The notes: generated by a model from the sequence alone, not told the origin. A stretch of DNA of 64,000 bases from Vibrio methylphosphonaticus (GCF_023634655.1 NZ_JAMKMS010000005.1:62001-126000), one strand, 5' to 3'; positions 38,155 to 48,598 are shown, counted from the first letter of the stretch. Program-made: numbers and translations.

Positions 38155-38994
38155 ATGGTGATTAAGGCGAAGAGCCCGGCAGGGTTCGCTGAGAAATATA
38201 TTATCGAAAGTATCTGGAATGGCCGCTTTCCCCCTGGTTCAATTTTGCCGGCTGAGCGTGAATTATCAGAACTAATTGGGGTGACAAGGACAACCTTGCG
38301 CGAAGTGCTACAGCGGCTTGCGCGCGATGGATGGTTAACGATTCAACATGGTAAACCAACCAAAGTTAACCAATTTATGGAGACATCAGGTCTACATATT
38401 CTTGATACGTTGATGACATTAGATGCTGATAACGCAACCTCGATCGTCGAGGATTTATTGGCAGCGCGCACGAATATTAGTCCAATATTTATGCGTTACG
38501 CATTTAAAGCCAATAAAGAGAATTCAGCAAGAACCATTGAAGGCATTATTGAATCTTGCGAAAGCTTACTAAATGCTGAATCTTGGGATGAATTCGTAGA
38601 AACGTCACCATATGAAGATAAAATTCGTCAGCATGTGAAAGATGAAACTGAAAAAGATGAACAGAAGCGTCAGATTGCCTTGATTGCACGTACGTTTAAT
38701 TTTTACGACTATATGCTGTTTCAGCGTTTAGCGTTCCATTCAGGCAACCAAATTTATGGGCTTATCTTCAACGGTTTGAAAAAGCTGTATGATCGTGTGG
38801 GGACGTACTATTTCTCTAGCCCAGAAGCGAGAATGCTAGCACTTAACTTTTATAAAGACTTACTTGTGATATGTGAATCGGGTGATCGTGATAGGCTTCC
38901 AGCTGTTATTCGTCAGTATGGCTTGGCAAGTGGCCAAGTATGGAATCAGATGAAAACGACACTTCCGACCAGCTTTACTGAAGATGACAGTTAG
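38155..38994 (+). CDS. fadR: Fatty-acid metabolism regulator FadR (Vibrio-type, with insertion)
   Basis: 279 residues (E. coli FadR has 239). GntR-type winged HTH at residues about 8-75 ([21 protein letters not shown]), then the acyl-CoA-binding helical domain. Residues about 133-172 ([19 protein letters not shown] and on to TEKDEQKRQ) have no E. coli counterpart; a roughly 40-residue insertion that adds a second ligand-binding site has been described for Vibrio cholerae FadR. It represses fad genes and activates fab genes, released by acyl-CoA. A matching operator lies upstream of fadH at 55143. Confidence 0.96.
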   Translation: MVIKAKSPAGFAEKYIIESIWNGRFPPGSILPAERELSELIGVTRTTLREVLQRLARDGWLTIQHGKPTKVNQFMETSGLHILDTLMTLDADNATSIVEDLLAARTNISPIFMRYAFKANKENSARTIEGIIESCESLLNAESWDEFVETSPYEDKIRQHVKDETEKDEQKRQIALIARTFNFYDYMLFQRLAFHSGNQIYGLIFNGLKKLYDRVGTYYFSSPEARMLALNFYKDLLVICESGDRDRLPAVIRQYGLASGQVWNQMKTTLPTSFTEDDS

Positions 38995-39034
38995 TTTTTA
39001 GTCAGCGTGAGTGATTTTTACGTGATGTAATACT

Positions 39035-39064
39035 GAAAAAAACCGCCAATCGGCGGTTTTTTTG
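39035..39064 (+). terminator. Terminator after fadR
   Basis: AAAAAACCGCC-aat-CGGCGGTTTTTTT with a strong T run. Confidence 0.92.
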
Positions 39065-39084
39065 TTATGACGAAGTCGCGCGTC

Positions 39085-39148
39085 AGATAAAGACGAGCTT
39101 AGATAAAGACGAGCTTAGATAACGACGAGCTTAGATAACGGCGAGTTT
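39085..39148 (-). repeat. Four 16-bp degenerate tandem repeats at the 3' end of the 39131 gene
   Basis: Units start at 39085, 39101, 39117 and 39133 on the plus strand (AGATAAAGACGAGCTT twice, then two variants). Read on the gene strand, the last codons (KLAVI) lie in the first unit and the stop codon bridges units 1 and 2; the other copies are 3' UTR. Confidence 0.9.
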
Positions 39149-39940
39149 AGGTAAAGGTTGATAGAGCGTTTCTGCAAGTTCGCCAATGAGCTCATCATAG
39201 ATGTTCAAAATGGAATCAGAGACTGCCGAGCTAAGTTGATACATGTTTTCTTTGTCTATGATCTCCATAGAACTTGCGAGTACGGCATCAAGATCCTGCA
39301 TCGCAGCACTGTATATAGGTAAAGGTGCCAGACTATGCGAATGAGCAACACTGAGTCGGTGCAGCTTTTTATGCATTAACTGGCAATAGTGTAGTAGTTG
39401 TTGTCTGCCCAGTGTCGTGTCCGACTTTTGAATACACATTCGTAGTTGTGTGAGGCAGTCTAGGCAGTCTATTACGCCATGCCATCTCGCGCTGTAGTCC
39501 TTCTCAAGTTCCTCTTTCTCAAGATCGATGAGCCATGCCACCATGAGATCATCAATGAGTAACAATAGATGACGAACCATTTTTCCGTGTACGACTTGGT
39601 TTTTATTTACACTAGAGTGCTTCCACGAGCGCATCATTAATGCAAGATTGTTGTGAAGCACACGGTACATAGGTTTGTTATTAATGTGAGAGAGCTGAAC
39701 CAGTGCCAGGCAATGTACTTCGATGGCCTGCTCCACTTTTCGTAGCTGTTTGATTTTTTTCTGATCAAACGCCAGTGAATAATGACTTCCAGAACGGTGT
39801 CTTTGTACGAGGTTAACCAGATCTCTTAAGTGAACAATGAGTTGGTATCGTCGTTCCAACTTGTGATTATGTCGGTATGAGTAACGGTAGATTATCGCAA
39901 TTATACAAAGTGAAATTAGAGTAGAAATTAAGACAAACAT
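39131..39940 (-). CDS. Conserved-looking membrane-anchored protein of unknown function
   Basis: 269 residues. One N-terminal membrane segment (MFVLISTLISLCIIAIIYRYSY) followed by a basic stop-transfer (RHNHKLERR) and a long mostly helical, histidine- and leucine-rich cytoplasmic part with possible coiled-coil character. The ATG 39940 has AGGAG (CAGGAGATCGTT) upstream; the frame stays open 82 codons further 5' without a ribosome site and that part overlaps the metG terminator, so it is rejected. I recognise no family. Between fadR and metG. Confidence 0.72.
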   Translation of the reverse strand: MFVLISTLISLCIIAIIYRYSYRHNHKLERRYQLIVHLRDLVNLVQRHRSGSHYSLAFDQKKIKQLRKVEQAIEVHCLALVQLSHINNKPMYRVLHNNLALMMRSWKHSSVNKNQVVHGKMVRHLLLLIDDLMVAWLIDLEKEELEKDYSARWHGVIDCLDCLTQLRMCIQKSDTTLGRQQLLHYCQLMHKKLHRLSVAHSHSLAPLPIYSAAMQDLDAVLASSMEIIDKENMYQLSSAVSDSILNIYDELIGELAETLYQPLPKLAVI

Positions 39941-40106
39941 AACGATCTCCTGATAGTCGATATTCCGCTTAGTTTGATCACTGCAATCACAATGCCAAAA
40001 ATAATAGTGAGAAAAATCAGTGGTTTGATTGTAATTTATTACAGGAGGGTAGGGGTTTTTGTATGTTCGTGGTGCAGTTGCACTAAAAATGTGGACTCTG
40101 TCGCAT

Positions 40107-40138
40107 AAAAAAAGCCAACTCGAAAGTTGGCTTTTTTC
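40107..40138 (-). terminator. Terminator after metG
   Basis: AAAAAAGCCAACT-cgaa-AGTTGGCTTTTTT with T runs on both strands, 20 bases beyond the metG stop. Confidence 0.9.
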
Positions 40139-40157
40139 TACTTGTATTGAACGAGGT

Positions 40158-42233
40158 TTACATGACGCGCATACCAGGTTGCGCACCTTCGTGCGGCTCT
40201 AAAATCCATAGGTCACTGCCACCAGGGCCAGCGGCTAGAATCATGCCTTCAGACATGCCAAACTTCATTTTACGAGGTTTTAGGTTCGCGACCATAACGG
40301 TTAGCTTACCTTCCAACTCTTCAGGTTTATATGCCGACTTAATACCCGAGAACACCTGACGAGTTTCGCCGCCAATATCCAGTTGGAATTTAAGCAGCTT
40401 GTTTGCTTTTGGCACTTCTTCGCAAGAGATGATACGTGCAATTCGCATGTCGACTTTGGCAAAGTCATCGAATTCAATCTCTTCAGCGATTGGCTCTTTA
40501 TCAAGTTCAGTTTGGCTGGCTTTTTCTTTTTCAGCTTCCGCTTTTTCCTTTGCTGCCATTTCAATCGCCGCATCTTCTTTCGATGCTTCTACCATTGCTT
40601 CAACCTTTTTCGGGTCGATACGGTTGAATAGAGCTTTGAACTTAGTAATGTCATGAGCAGTCAACGGAGTTTCAATGTTCTCCCACGTTAACTCTTCATT
40701 CAAGAACGCTTCAGTTCGAGAAGCAAGTTCTGGCATTACTGGCTTCAAGTAGGCCATCAGTACGCGGAATAGGTTGATACCAACAGAGCAAATATCTTGT
40801 AGCTCTTGGTCTTTACCTTCTTCTTTAGCCACAACCCATGGGGCTTTTTCATCAACGTATTGATTGGCTTTATCCGCAAGTGCAGTAATTTCACGAATCG
40901 CGCGACCAAATTCACGAGACTCGTAGAACGCGCCGATACGCTCAGCTGCTGCTACGAATTCGCGATAAAGCTCTGGTTCGGCAAAATTGTCAGATAGTTT
41001 GCCGTCAAAACGCTTGGTGATAAAGCCAGCGTTGCGTGATGCTAGGTTAACAATCTTGTTAACGACGTCAGCGTTAACTCGCTGAGTAAAGTCTTCAAGG
41101 TTAAGGTCCAAGTCATCAATACGGCTGTTTAGTTTAGCCGCGTAGTAGTAACGCAAGCACTCAGGGTCTAAATGGTTAAGGTAAGTGCTCGCCTTAACAA
41201 AGGTGCCTTTTGACTTAGACATCTTCGCGCCGTTCACCGTGACATAACCGTGAACAAAGACATTGTTTGGCTTACGGAACCCAGAGCCTTCAAGCATCGC
41301 AGGCCAAAACAGGCTGTGGAAATAAACAATATCTTTACCGATGAAGTGATAAAGCTCGGTGCTGCTGTCTTTCTTCCAATACTCATCGAAGTCTAGATCG
41401 TCACGCTTGTCACATAGGTTCTTAAATGATCCCATGTAACCGATAGGTGCATCGAGCCAAACATAAAAGAATTTATCTTTTTCACCTGGGATTTCAAAGC
41501 CAAAGTAAGGTGCATCACGGGAGATGTCCCATTGTTGCAAACCAGACTCAAACCATTCCTGCATTTTATTTGCAGTTTCGTTTTGTAGTGAGCCAGAGCG
41601 TGTCCATTCTTTCAGCATGCTTTCGAATTGAGGCAGGTCAAAGAAGAAGTGCTCAGAGTCCTTCATTACTGGTGTCGCGCCAGATACGGCTGATTTCGGG
41701 TTAATCAACTCGGTTGGACTGTAGGTTTCACCACAGTTGTCGCAGTTGTCACCGTATTGGTCTTCAGACTTACACTTAGGGCATGTACCCTTAACAAAAC
41801 GGTCCGGCAGGAACATTTCTTTTTCAGGATCGAATAACTGAGAAATCGTACGGCTAGAAATAAATCCGTTTTTCTTAAGCTCTAGATAGATATGAGAAGC
41901 AAGCTCTCGGTTCTCATCACTGTGGGTGCTGTGATAGTTATCAAAGCTAATATCAAAGCCAGCGAAATCTTTTTGGTGCTCTTCGCTAACTGCAGCGATC
42001 ATTTCTTCTGGCGAGATCCCCATCTGCTGAGCTTTCAGCATGATTGGTGTGCCGTGAGCGTCATCAGCACAAATGAAGTTAACTACGTTACCACGAAGGC
42101 GCTGATAGCGTACCCAGATGTCCGCTTGAATATGTTCAAGCATGTGACCTAGGTGGATTGAGCCATTAGCGTACGGTAGCGCGCAGGTTACCAACAGTTT
42201 CCTTGCGGAAGGATTTCTCGGATCGGTTGCCAT
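40158..42233 (-). CDS. metG: Methionyl-tRNA synthetase MetG
   Basis: 691 residues, class I synthetase of the long MetRS type. The HIGH-like motif [11 protein letters not shown], a four-cysteine zinc knuckle ([19 protein letters not shown]), and KMSKSKGT are all present. The C-terminus (about 585-691, starting [12 protein letters not shown]) is the dimerising tRNA-binding (EMAP-II-like) domain, joined by a lysine/alanine/glutamate-rich linker. It is divergent from apbC, as in E. coli. Confidence 0.98.
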   Translation of the reverse strand: MATDPRNPSARKLLVTCALPYANGSIHLGHMLEHIQADIWVRYQRLRGNVVNFICADDAHGTPIMLKAQQMGISPEEMIAAVSEEHQKDFAGFDISFDNYHSTHSDENRELASHIYLELKKNGFISSRTISQLFDPEKEMFLPDRFVKGTCPKCKSEDQYGDNCDNCGETYSPTELINPKSAVSGATPVMKDSEHFFFDLPQFESMLKEWTRSGSLQNETANKMQEWFESGLQQWDISRDAPYFGFEIPGEKDKFFYVWLDAPIGYMGSFKNLCDKRDDLDFDEYWKKDSSTELYHFIGKDIVYFHSLFWPAMLEGSGFRKPNNVFVHGYVTVNGAKMSKSKGTFVKASTYLNHLDPECLRYYYAAKLNSRIDDLDLNLEDFTQRVNADVVNKIVNLASRNAGFITKRFDGKLSDNFAEPELYREFVAAAERIGAFYESREFGRAIREITALADKANQYVDEKAPWVVAKEEGKDQELQDICSVGINLFRVLMAYLKPVMPELASRTEAFLNEELTWENIETPLTAHDITKFKALFNRIDPKKVEAMVEASKEDAAIEMAAKEKAEAEKEKASQTELDKEPIAEEIEFDDFAKVDMRIARIISCEEVPKANKLLKFQLDIGGETRQVFSGIKSAYKPEELEGKLTVMVANLKPRKMKFGMSEGMILAAGPGGSDLWILEPHEGAQPGMRVM

Positions 42234-42398
42234 ACTTAATTATCGCTTTCTTATTCAGTGTAAAATATTGGCTAATACTACATGATGCTTGTCGGGACTC
42301 CAAGGTATCCAGAGTCAATCCCCATAACTTTTTTGGGGTTCTGGTTCTGGCAACTCAGTGCTAGTCTTAGAGTAATAGCAAATACAAGGAATCCCCTA

Positions 42399-43475
42399 AT
42401 GCGCGCGTTTGAGTCGAAACAAGAATTTTGTCAATGGCTAGGTGAATTTACTGCAGATAATCTAAAAGCGGGTTGGAGTCAGGTTCCCGATGTCGTCAAG
42501 GTGCTAGCAACTGGTGAATTTATTATTACGCTTCCCTTTGCTAACCAGACACTTTTAACTGAGTTAGAGGCATGGATCAACAAAGAGCAAGAAAGCCAGC
42601 AAGTTGCGCCGTTCAACTTTTCAGTTTCCAGCACAACTAAATCCTTAGTGACGACTGTGGCAGCAGAAGTAAAAGGTGTTAAAAACATTATCGCGGTCAC
42701 GTCGGCAAAAGGTGGTGTGGGCAAATCTACGACGGCGGTCAATCTCGCGCTGGCCATGAGTAAACTAGGGGCAAAAGTAGGCATTTTGGATGCGGATGTT
42801 TATGGCCCGTCGGTTCCACTTATGCTGGGAAAAATGGATGCTCATCCAGAAGTTCGTGATGGTAAGTGGATGCAGCCTGTCGAAGCGCATGGCATCTATA
42901 CTCAATCAATAGGTTATTTAATTAGTTCTGATGACGCCGCGATTTGGCGCGGGCCTATGGCGTCGAAAGCGTTAGCACAATTGCTAAATGAAACAGAATG
43001 GCCAGAGTTGGATTACTTGATCCTTGATATGCCTCCGGGTACAGGTGATATCCAGTTGACGTTGTCACAGCAAATCCCTGTAACGGCAGCACTGATTGTG
43101 ACCACTCCTCAAGACTTAGCCTTAGCTGATGCCATTAAAGGTGTGGCGATGTTTGATAAGGTGTCAGTGCCAGTATTAGGTGTGATTGAAAATATGAGTT
43201 ATCACATCTGTAGTCAGTGTGGCTCGAAAGAGCACATCTTTGGCTCTGGTGGTGCAGAATGGATGGCATCCAAATTTGGTATAAACTTGTTAGCGCAGGT
43301 ACCGTTGCATATAGATATTCGTGAGTCAGTGGACAATGGTGCTCCAACGGTTGTGGCGAGTCCTCAAAGTGAGCACGCCGCTATTTATCAAGCCTTAGCA
43401 GAAAGGGTGTGTGCGGACCTTTATTGGCGCGGCCAAGCCAAACCCGATTCGATACTATTTACCATGGTTGAATAG
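42399..43475 (+). CDS. apbC: Iron-sulfur carrier protein ApbC (Mrp)
   Basis: 358 residues. An N-terminal MIP18-like domain (about 1-80) precedes a deviant Walker A P-loop ATPase: TSAKGGVGKSTTAVNLA, then DADVYGPSVP and ILDMPPGTGD. The bridging CxxC motif is CSQC. It assembles and transfers 4Fe-4S clusters. ATG 42399 has AAGGA upstream; a frame upstream to 42282 lies in the promoter region and is rejected. Divergent from metG. Confidence 0.95.
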   Translation: MRAFESKQEFCQWLGEFTADNLKAGWSQVPDVVKVLATGEFIITLPFANQTLLTELEAWINKEQESQQVAPFNFSVSSTTKSLVTTVAAEVKGVKNIIAVTSAKGGVGKSTTAVNLALAMSKLGAKVGILDADVYGPSVPLMLGKMDAHPEVRDGKWMQPVEAHGIYTQSIGYLISSDDAAIWRGPMASKALAQLLNETEWPELDYLILDMPPGTGDIQLTLSQQIPVTAALIVTTPQDLALADAIKGVAMFDKVSVPVLGVIENMSYHICSQCGSKEHIFGSGGAEWMASKFGINLLAQVPLHIDIRESVDNGAPTVVASPQSEHAAIYQALAERVCADLYWRGQAKPDSILFTMVE

Positions 43476-43653
43476 CGTATTTTTGAGCAATTGTGGTGGG
43501 GGTGAAAAAAGTAATCGATTGCAAAATGAGAATTGGTGATGAAAGGCAAGATTGAGCACCAAATATCTGTGCGATCGTCTAGTATCTAAGGGGTGAAATC
43601 CCTATAATTACCCGGTTTTGTCCTCACCACCATATATGTACTAGGTGCAAAGA

Positions 43654-44295
43654 ATGTCTGATAATAATCAATGTGTCATCGTCGGTATCGCTGGCGCTTC
43701 TGCTTCTGGAAAAAGTCTCATTGCGAGCACTATCTATAACGAATTGCGCGAAAAAGTAGGCGATCATCAAATTGGTGTGATCACGGAAGATTGTTACTAC
43801 AACGACCAAAGCCATCTAAGCATGGATGAGCGGGTTAAAACTAACTACGACCACCCAAGTGCACTGGATCATGACCTACTGTGTGATCACCTAGAAGCGT
43901 TGATTCGCGGCGAAGCGGTTGAAGTGCCAGAATATAGCTATTCTGAACACACCCGCACGAGCACAACAACGGCATTAACACCGAAAAAAGTGATCATTCT
44001 TGAAGGTATTTTGCTCCTGACTGATCCAAGATTGCGTAAACTCATGCACGCGACTGTATTTATGGATACGCCATTAGATATTTGCTTGTTACGCCGTGTG
44101 ACTCGTGATGTTGAAGAGCGCGGTCGCACTATGGAATCGGTTCTACAACAGTATCAAAAGACGGTTCGTCCAATGTTCATGCAGTTCATTGAACCATCCA
44201 AGCAGTATGCCGACATTATTGTCCCTCGTGGTGGTAAAAACCGTATTGCCATTGACGTACTTAAAGCCCATATTGCAAAGTTGCTTAGAGCGTAA
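43654..44295 (+). CDS. udk: Uridine kinase Udk
   Basis: 213 residues, P-loop kinase with [11 protein letters not shown] (about 12-22), [25 protein letters not shown] and the [12 protein letters not shown]. Phosphorylates uridine and cytidine in pyrimidine salvage. Start ATG 43654 with AGGTG upstream; a longer frame to 43645 is not favoured. The metG-apbC-udk neighbourhood is conserved in Vibrio. Confidence 0.96.
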   Translation: MSDNNQCVIVGIAGASASGKSLIASTIYNELREKVGDHQIGVITEDCYYNDQSHLSMDERVKTNYDHPSALDHDLLCDHLEALIRGEAVEVPEYSYSEHTRTSTTTALTPKKVIILEGILLLTDPRLRKLMHATVFMDTPLDICLLRRVTRDVEERGRTMESVLQQYQKTVRPMFMQFIEPSKQYADIIVPRGGKNRIAIDVLKAHIAKLLRA

Positions 44296-44400
44296 TTCTT
44301 ACCGTTAGGTAATTGAATTCTTACGTTACGTTGTTGCAATTTGTTCTATACTGAATGGGTGTGCTCGTAACGTTGAAATTGCTTTATTTTTTAATGAATT

Positions 44401-44432
44401 AGTGGCACTTTATGTGCCACTTTTTGTTTTTT
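44401..44432 (+). terminator. Terminator between udk and asmA-like gene
   Basis: AGTGGCAC-tttat-GTGCCACT followed by TTTTGTTTTTT. It ends only about 22 bases before the asmA-like ATG, so asmA either has a promoter overlapping this hairpin or depends on read-through. Confidence 0.85.
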
Positions 44433-44453
44433 AGCCTTGCAAGGAAGTTGCCA

Positions 44454-46571
44454 ATGAAAAAACTACTCCTTATTCTCGCCATTCCTATTTTGGTGATAGT
44501 AATCGGTATTACCGCGCTGGTTGTGTTCGTAAACCCAAATCAGTTTAAGCCAATGATTACCGAACAAGTTCAAACACAAACTGGACTTGAATTGGAAATT
44601 AACGGTGACATTAGTTGGCAGTTTTTCCCGTCTCTAGGTTTTGAACTGGGCGAGACAAAACTAAAAAACCCGCAAGGTTTTAACAATCCAAATTTATTTA
44701 GTGTCACCCAAGTAGGTGTGAGCATTGCAGTCATGCCACTACTCGATAAGACCCTAGAAGTTGGCTCGATCACTTTAGATGGTGCGCAGGTCTACCTTGA
44801 AACGCTTGCTGATGGGCGCTCTAACTTAGATGCCCTTACGGCGCCAAAAGAGACGACGGCAGAAGCCTCAACTCAAGATGTGGCGTCACCGTCGCAAGAT
44901 GCAAGCTCCACATCGGCCAATGGTTGGAAGATTTCACTTTCGGGCGTGACGGTATCGAATGCGTTACTCGAAATTTCAGATGCCCAAACTGGCTCTCTGA
45001 CGAAGCTCTATGATGTCGGGTTAACCGTCTCTGAATTTGTTGCCGACCAATGGACTACGGCGCAATTTTCAGTCAAAGGTGCAATAGAAGCAAAAGGGCA
45101 AGCCGCAACGCAACAGTTTGCTGCGAACGGTACCGCTGACTTTACGCTGAGCCAAGACTTTAGCCGTTACGCTCTGAGAAATATTGAATTTGATGCCACT
45201 TTCAATGATGGTGCGAACAAAATAGAGAGTGCTCAGTTAAAGCTTGATACTTTTGAATTTGATAAAGTGAATAACATTAGCTTCGCTCTGCAAGGTGTTG
45301 TGGCGGATATGGCGCTGAATTCCTCAGGTAGCACAGCTTTTGAAATTGATAAAGCGATGACTAAGTTAACGCTGGATGCATTAACTCTGGACGCCTCTGT
45401 TGAAGGTGACGCCTTGCCGCAATCACCGATGAAAATCGGTATGGCCTCCAATTTAACCTTTGACCTTAATAAACAGCTTCTCGACTTTGTCTTGCAAAAA
45501 CTCACGGTGAATAACATTGCGTTGGATGGTAAAGCGACCGTGCAGCTGGCTGATATTCCTAAAGTGCGTTTTTCACTGCATAGCCCAAATATCGATTTAG
45601 ATGAATTTTTAGGTTTGGACCAGTCGGCACAAGGTGCTAAGCAGGAAGATAAAACTGTCGCGGGCAGCGGTAGCGAAAAGCCGGCTGACGCGGTAGAAGT
45701 TGAACCCGATCTTAGTGCCTTAAAAGGCTTAGATGTAAAAGGTTCAATTACCATCGACAAATTTAAAGCTGCTAATGCTCATATGCAGGCTGTTAAGACT
45801 CAATTTTATGTTAATCGTGGTGTAGCGGAGCTGACTTCATTTAGTTCAAACTTGTATCAAGGTTCTATAACTGCCAACGCTAAGTTGGATGCGAGAAAGA
45901 CGCCAGCAAGCTATAGCGCTGTGAAAAAAATTAAAGGGGTCAAAGTTCAGCCTTTACTTAAAGACGTCGCGGGAAGTGATAAGCTGGAAGGGACAGGCAA
46001 TATTGATGTCAATATTACCGGTAAAAGCTTAACTCAGACGGGTATTAAGAAGAATTTGAAGGGAACCATCAAGATCAACTTTGAAGATGGCGCGGTTAAT
46101 GGCATCAATGTGGCTCAGCTGATTCGTGATAACTACGCTCGATTCAAGGGGCAGTCGCCCGATGGGAAACAAGGTCCTCAAAAAACGGACTTTAGCGCAA
46201 TGACGGCAACATTGACCCTCAATAAGGGTGTGGTATCGACCAACAACATGAAGGCAGAGTCCCCATTATTACGTATTAATGGGGAAGGCTCGGCGAATTA
46301 CATTGATGAGACCGTCGACTTTTTGGTTCGCACTTCTGTCGTAGGGACGCTAGAAGGGCAAGGTGGTCAAAGCATTACTGAACTACGTGACGTGACTATT
46401 CCGATTAAAGTCACAGGCGCTTGGACACAACCGCAGTTTGCGTTGGTATTTGATGATGTACTTAAGCAAAAGGCACAGAAAGAAGTTGAGCGCGCGACAG
46501 AGCGTCTTGGCATCAAAGATGAAAAGACGAAGAAAGCGGTTGACGGTTTATTGAAGGGTCTATTCAACTAG
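44454..46571 (+). CDS. AsmA family protein
   Basis: 705 residues. One N-terminal membrane segment (MKKLLLILAIPILVIVIGITALVVF) anchors a large periplasmic part with beta-rich AsmA repeats; LEINGDISWQFFPSLGFELGETKL is the N-terminal family block and the C-terminus has the TATLTLNKGVVSTNNM then LLRINGEGSANYIDET block. AsmA-like proteins act in outer-membrane lipid homeostasis as bridge-type proteins. Serine/alanine/glutamate linkers (about 150-175 and 400-425) look disordered. ATG 44454 has AAGGAAG upstream. Confidence 0.9.
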   Translation: MKKLLLILAIPILVIVIGITALVVFVNPNQFKPMITEQVQTQTGLELEINGDISWQFFPSLGFELGETKLKNPQGFNNPNLFSVTQVGVSIAVMPLLDKTLEVGSITLDGAQVYLETLADGRSNLDALTAPKETTAEASTQDVASPSQDASSTSANGWKISLSGVTVSNALLEISDAQTGSLTKLYDVGLTVSEFVADQWTTAQFSVKGAIEAKGQAATQQFAANGTADFTLSQDFSRYALRNIEFDATFNDGANKIESAQLKLDTFEFDKVNNISFALQGVVADMALNSSGSTAFEIDKAMTKLTLDALTLDASVEGDALPQSPMKIGMASNLTFDLNKQLLDFVLQKLTVNNIALDGKATVQLADIPKVRFSLHSPNIDLDEFLGLDQSAQGAKQEDKTVAGSGSEKPADAVEVEPDLSALKGLDVKGSITIDKFKAANAHMQAVKTQFYVNRGVAELTSFSSNLYQGSITANAKLDARKTPASYSAVKKIKGVKVQPLLKDVAGSDKLEGTGNIDVNITGKSLTQTGIKKNLKGTIKINFEDGAVNGINVAQLIRDNYARFKGQSPDGKQGPQKTDFSAMTATLTLNKGVVSTNNMKAESPLLRINGEGSANYIDETVDFLVRTSVVGTLEGQGGQSITELRDVTIPIKVTGAWTQPQFALVFDDVLKQKAQKEVERATERLGIKDEKTKKAVDGLLKGLFN

Positions 46572-46603
46572 CGACTTTTCGTATTCACTCAATCAATCCG
46601 AAG

Positions 46604-46628
46604 GCGGTGCTTTAGCACCGCTTTTTAT
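46604..46628 (+). terminator. Terminator after asmA-like gene
   Basis: GCGGTGC-ttta-GCACCGC followed by TTTTTATTT, 32 bases after the stop. Confidence 0.88.
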
Positions 46629-47143
46629 TTGCTTAATATTAGCGATGACATTCGGATTTCCACTCTCATTCGTCAGAACTCGGCAGCCTTTCTTCCACCT
46701 CTCCTTGCTAACCGATTAGTAAAAATAACGATCACCATATTGTGCCAGTAGGCGTGCTGTTCGATTGAATGAAAAACGCCCACGACCTGCCTCCATTGCC
46801 TACCTTGTCAATCATGTAACGTTTAAGAATGCGGTTTGGTGATCTTTTTAATAAGTCATTGGTGTGGATGTCCCATTTTGGTGCAAGATTATCACCATTT
46901 GCGCTGGGTAATGTGACCATATTTACACAACACCACATTTGTACGATTAAATTACAAAAATATGATATTCAAATTGGAGGTGTCGGAATATGTCATCTAC
47001 GGTATATCTGACTCTATTTGGAATCTAATAATTGACTATTCACTAAATTAATAGGTTCTTCGGGATAGATCACTTAACAGAATAGCTGACTAAAGTTACG
47101 CCATTCGAATTTATTTTAAATATTACAAATGGATGATTGAAAT
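46629..47143 (+). other. Intergenic region upstream of the alginate lyase gene
   Basis: About 515 bases. It includes the CRP-like site at 46912 and a good GGAGGT Shine-Dalgarno at 46976 before an 11-codon ATG frame (about 46991-47026) that may be a leader or chance. No other gene is supported. Confidence 0.4.
46912..46927. promoter_or_regulatory. Candidate CRP site upstream of alginate lyase
   Basis: TGTGACCATATTTACA fits TGTGA-N6-TCACA with one mismatch in the right half. Catabolite control of a polysaccharide lyase would be expected. Confidence 0.4.
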
Positions 47144-48502
47144 ATGACGTTACCGATAGGGCATAGTTGTTTGGCACTACTCTTCGCGACTACTTTGGCA
47201 AATGCTGGGACTTTAAGCATCGACAATGCAAGCGATTGGGGTGGGGGTCATGGAAGCTATCCCGCCTCCAACGCAATTGATGGAAGTACTGACTGGTCGT
47301 CTCGTTGGGCTGCTTCCCCACAACCGGCTAATTTGGAGCTTGATCTTGGTGCAGTCAAGTCGATAAGCAGCGTGGGAATCGCATGGGGAAGAGGGGACGA
47401 AAGAACACACACGTTTGAAATTCGAACACGTGCTGATAATAGCGTTAGCACTTGGGACAAAGTCTATTCAGGAACCAGTAGTGGCAGTACTGATGGTTTT
47501 GAAACCTATGATTTTAGTCGTATTGATGCGCAATGGGTTCGTATCAAAGTTTTTTCAAATAGTGCCGGTACTGAATGGACCAATATCACTGAGGTGGAAA
47601 TATACGATGATTCAAGCTCATCTGGTGGTCATGATTTGGACGCATCGAAGGCACCTTCTGGTAACTTCGACTTACTAGACTGGTACTTGAGTATCCCTAT
47701 TGACGAAGGAGACGGTTACGCCTCATCGGTAAAAGAAAATGCGTTAGCTGCGAGCTATGAAGATGAATTTTTTTATACGGGCTCAGATGGTGGAATGGTG
47801 TTTTATACACCAGTTAAAGGTGTAACAACGTCAAGTGGTACCAAGTATGTGAGAACGGAACTTCGTGAGATGTTGCGTCGTGGCGATACGTCTAACTCAA
47901 CCAGTGGTAAAGCAAACAATTGGGCATTCTCGAGTATTGCTAGCTCTGAGCAATCCGACTTTGGGGGAATTGATGGTAGCCTGAAAGCAACACTCGCTGT
48001 CAATCATGTGACCACGACAAGCTCGAATCAGGAGCAGGTAGGGCGCTTGGTCATTGGACAAATCCATGCGAGCAGCAATGAGCCAATTCGTCTTTATTAT
48101 CACAAGCTTCCTGGTAATTCTAATGGCGCCGTTTACTTCGCTCATGAAACCTCGAAGTCGGACGGTGGTAATGAAACCTGGTATAACCTAGTCGGTAATA
48201 TGGTGAATAGCTCGGGAGATCTTAGCAGTACTTCAAACCCTTCGAGTGGTATCGCTCTTAATGAAGAGTTCTCATATGATATTACTGTTGATGGGGATAG
48301 TTTGATTGTGACACTCAGTCAAGGTAGTACTCAATTAGCGAAGAAAACGGTCAACATGTCTGGTAGTGGGTATGATGATGCTGACAACTATATGTACTTT
48401 AAGGCGGGTATTTACTTGCAAGATAATTCAAGTGACGATGACGATTATGCAAAGGTTACATTTTATGAGCTAACAAATACTCATAATAACTATAGCCATT
48501 AA
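47144..48502 (+). CDS. Secreted PL7 alginate lyase with N-terminal F5/8C (CBM32-like) domain
   Basis: 452 residues. Hydrophobic signal sequence (MTLPIGHSCLALLFATTLANA) with no positive n-region, which is unusual; an in-frame stop two codons upstream rules out a longer start. Residues about 25-155 form a discoidin-like domain (ASNAIDGSTDWSSRWAA, WVRIKVFSNSAG, VEIYDD). A Ser-rich linker follows, then a PL7 barrel with the three family motifs RTELREM, QIH and YFKAGIYLQ. QIH-type PL7 enzymes are generally reported to act on guluronate-containing alginate. It is isolated between housekeeping genes, and its stop lies in a 16-bp repeat. Confidence 0.9.
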   Translation: MTLPIGHSCLALLFATTLANAGTLSIDNASDWGGGHGSYPASNAIDGSTDWSSRWAASPQPANLELDLGAVKSISSVGIAWGRGDERTHTFEIRTRADNSVSTWDKVYSGTSSGSTDGFETYDFSRIDAQWVRIKVFSNSAGTEWTNITEVEIYDDSSSSGGHDLDASKAPSGNFDLLDWYLSIPIDEGDGYASSVKENALAASYEDEFFYTGSDGGMVFYTPVKGVTTSSGTKYVRTELREMLRRGDTSNSTSGKANNWAFSSIASSEQSDFGGIDGSLKATLAVNHVTTTSSNQEQVGRLVIGQIHASSNEPIRLYYHKLPGNSNGAVYFAHETSKSDGGNETWYNLVGNMVNSSGDLSSTSNPSSGIALNEEFSYDITVDGDSLIVTLSQGSTQLAKKTVNMSGSGYDDADNYMYFKAGIYLQDNSSDDDDYAKVTFYELTNTHNNYSH

Positions 48503-48532
48503 TAACTATAGCCATTAATAATTATAGTCATT
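48485..48532 (+). repeat. Three 16-bp tandem repeats across the alginate lyase stop codon
   Basis: Units AATAACTATAGCCATT at 48485 and 48501 (identical) and a variant at 48517. The first unit encodes NNYSH and the first base of the stop codon at 48500-48502; the next copies lie in the 3' UTR. Confidence 0.93.
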
Positions 48533-48550
48533 AATAATACCGAAAATGAA

Positions 48551-48574
48551 GCGGTGCCATTGGCACCGCATTTG
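48551..48574 (+). terminator. Weak terminator after alginate lyase
   Basis: GCGGTGCC-att-GGCACCGC stem followed by ATTTGTGTT; stem strong, T run weak. It lies between converging genes. Confidence 0.6.
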
Positions 48575-48598
48575 TGTTAATTCATTATATTAGGCGTT

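Noticed and set aside
39941-40186. 82-codon N-terminal extension of the 39131 gene
   Set aside because: It spans the metG terminator and the promoter region; ATG 39940 has a good Shine-Dalgarno followed directly by a membrane segment.
40301-40656. Lys- and Phe-rich ORFs in the metG 3' part
   Set aside because: They mirror the Lys/Ala/Glu linker of MetRS in other frames.
46829-47011. 60-residue plus-strand ORF upstream of alginate lyase
   Set aside because: No ribosome site at its start and no recognisable sequence; the region looks regulatory.
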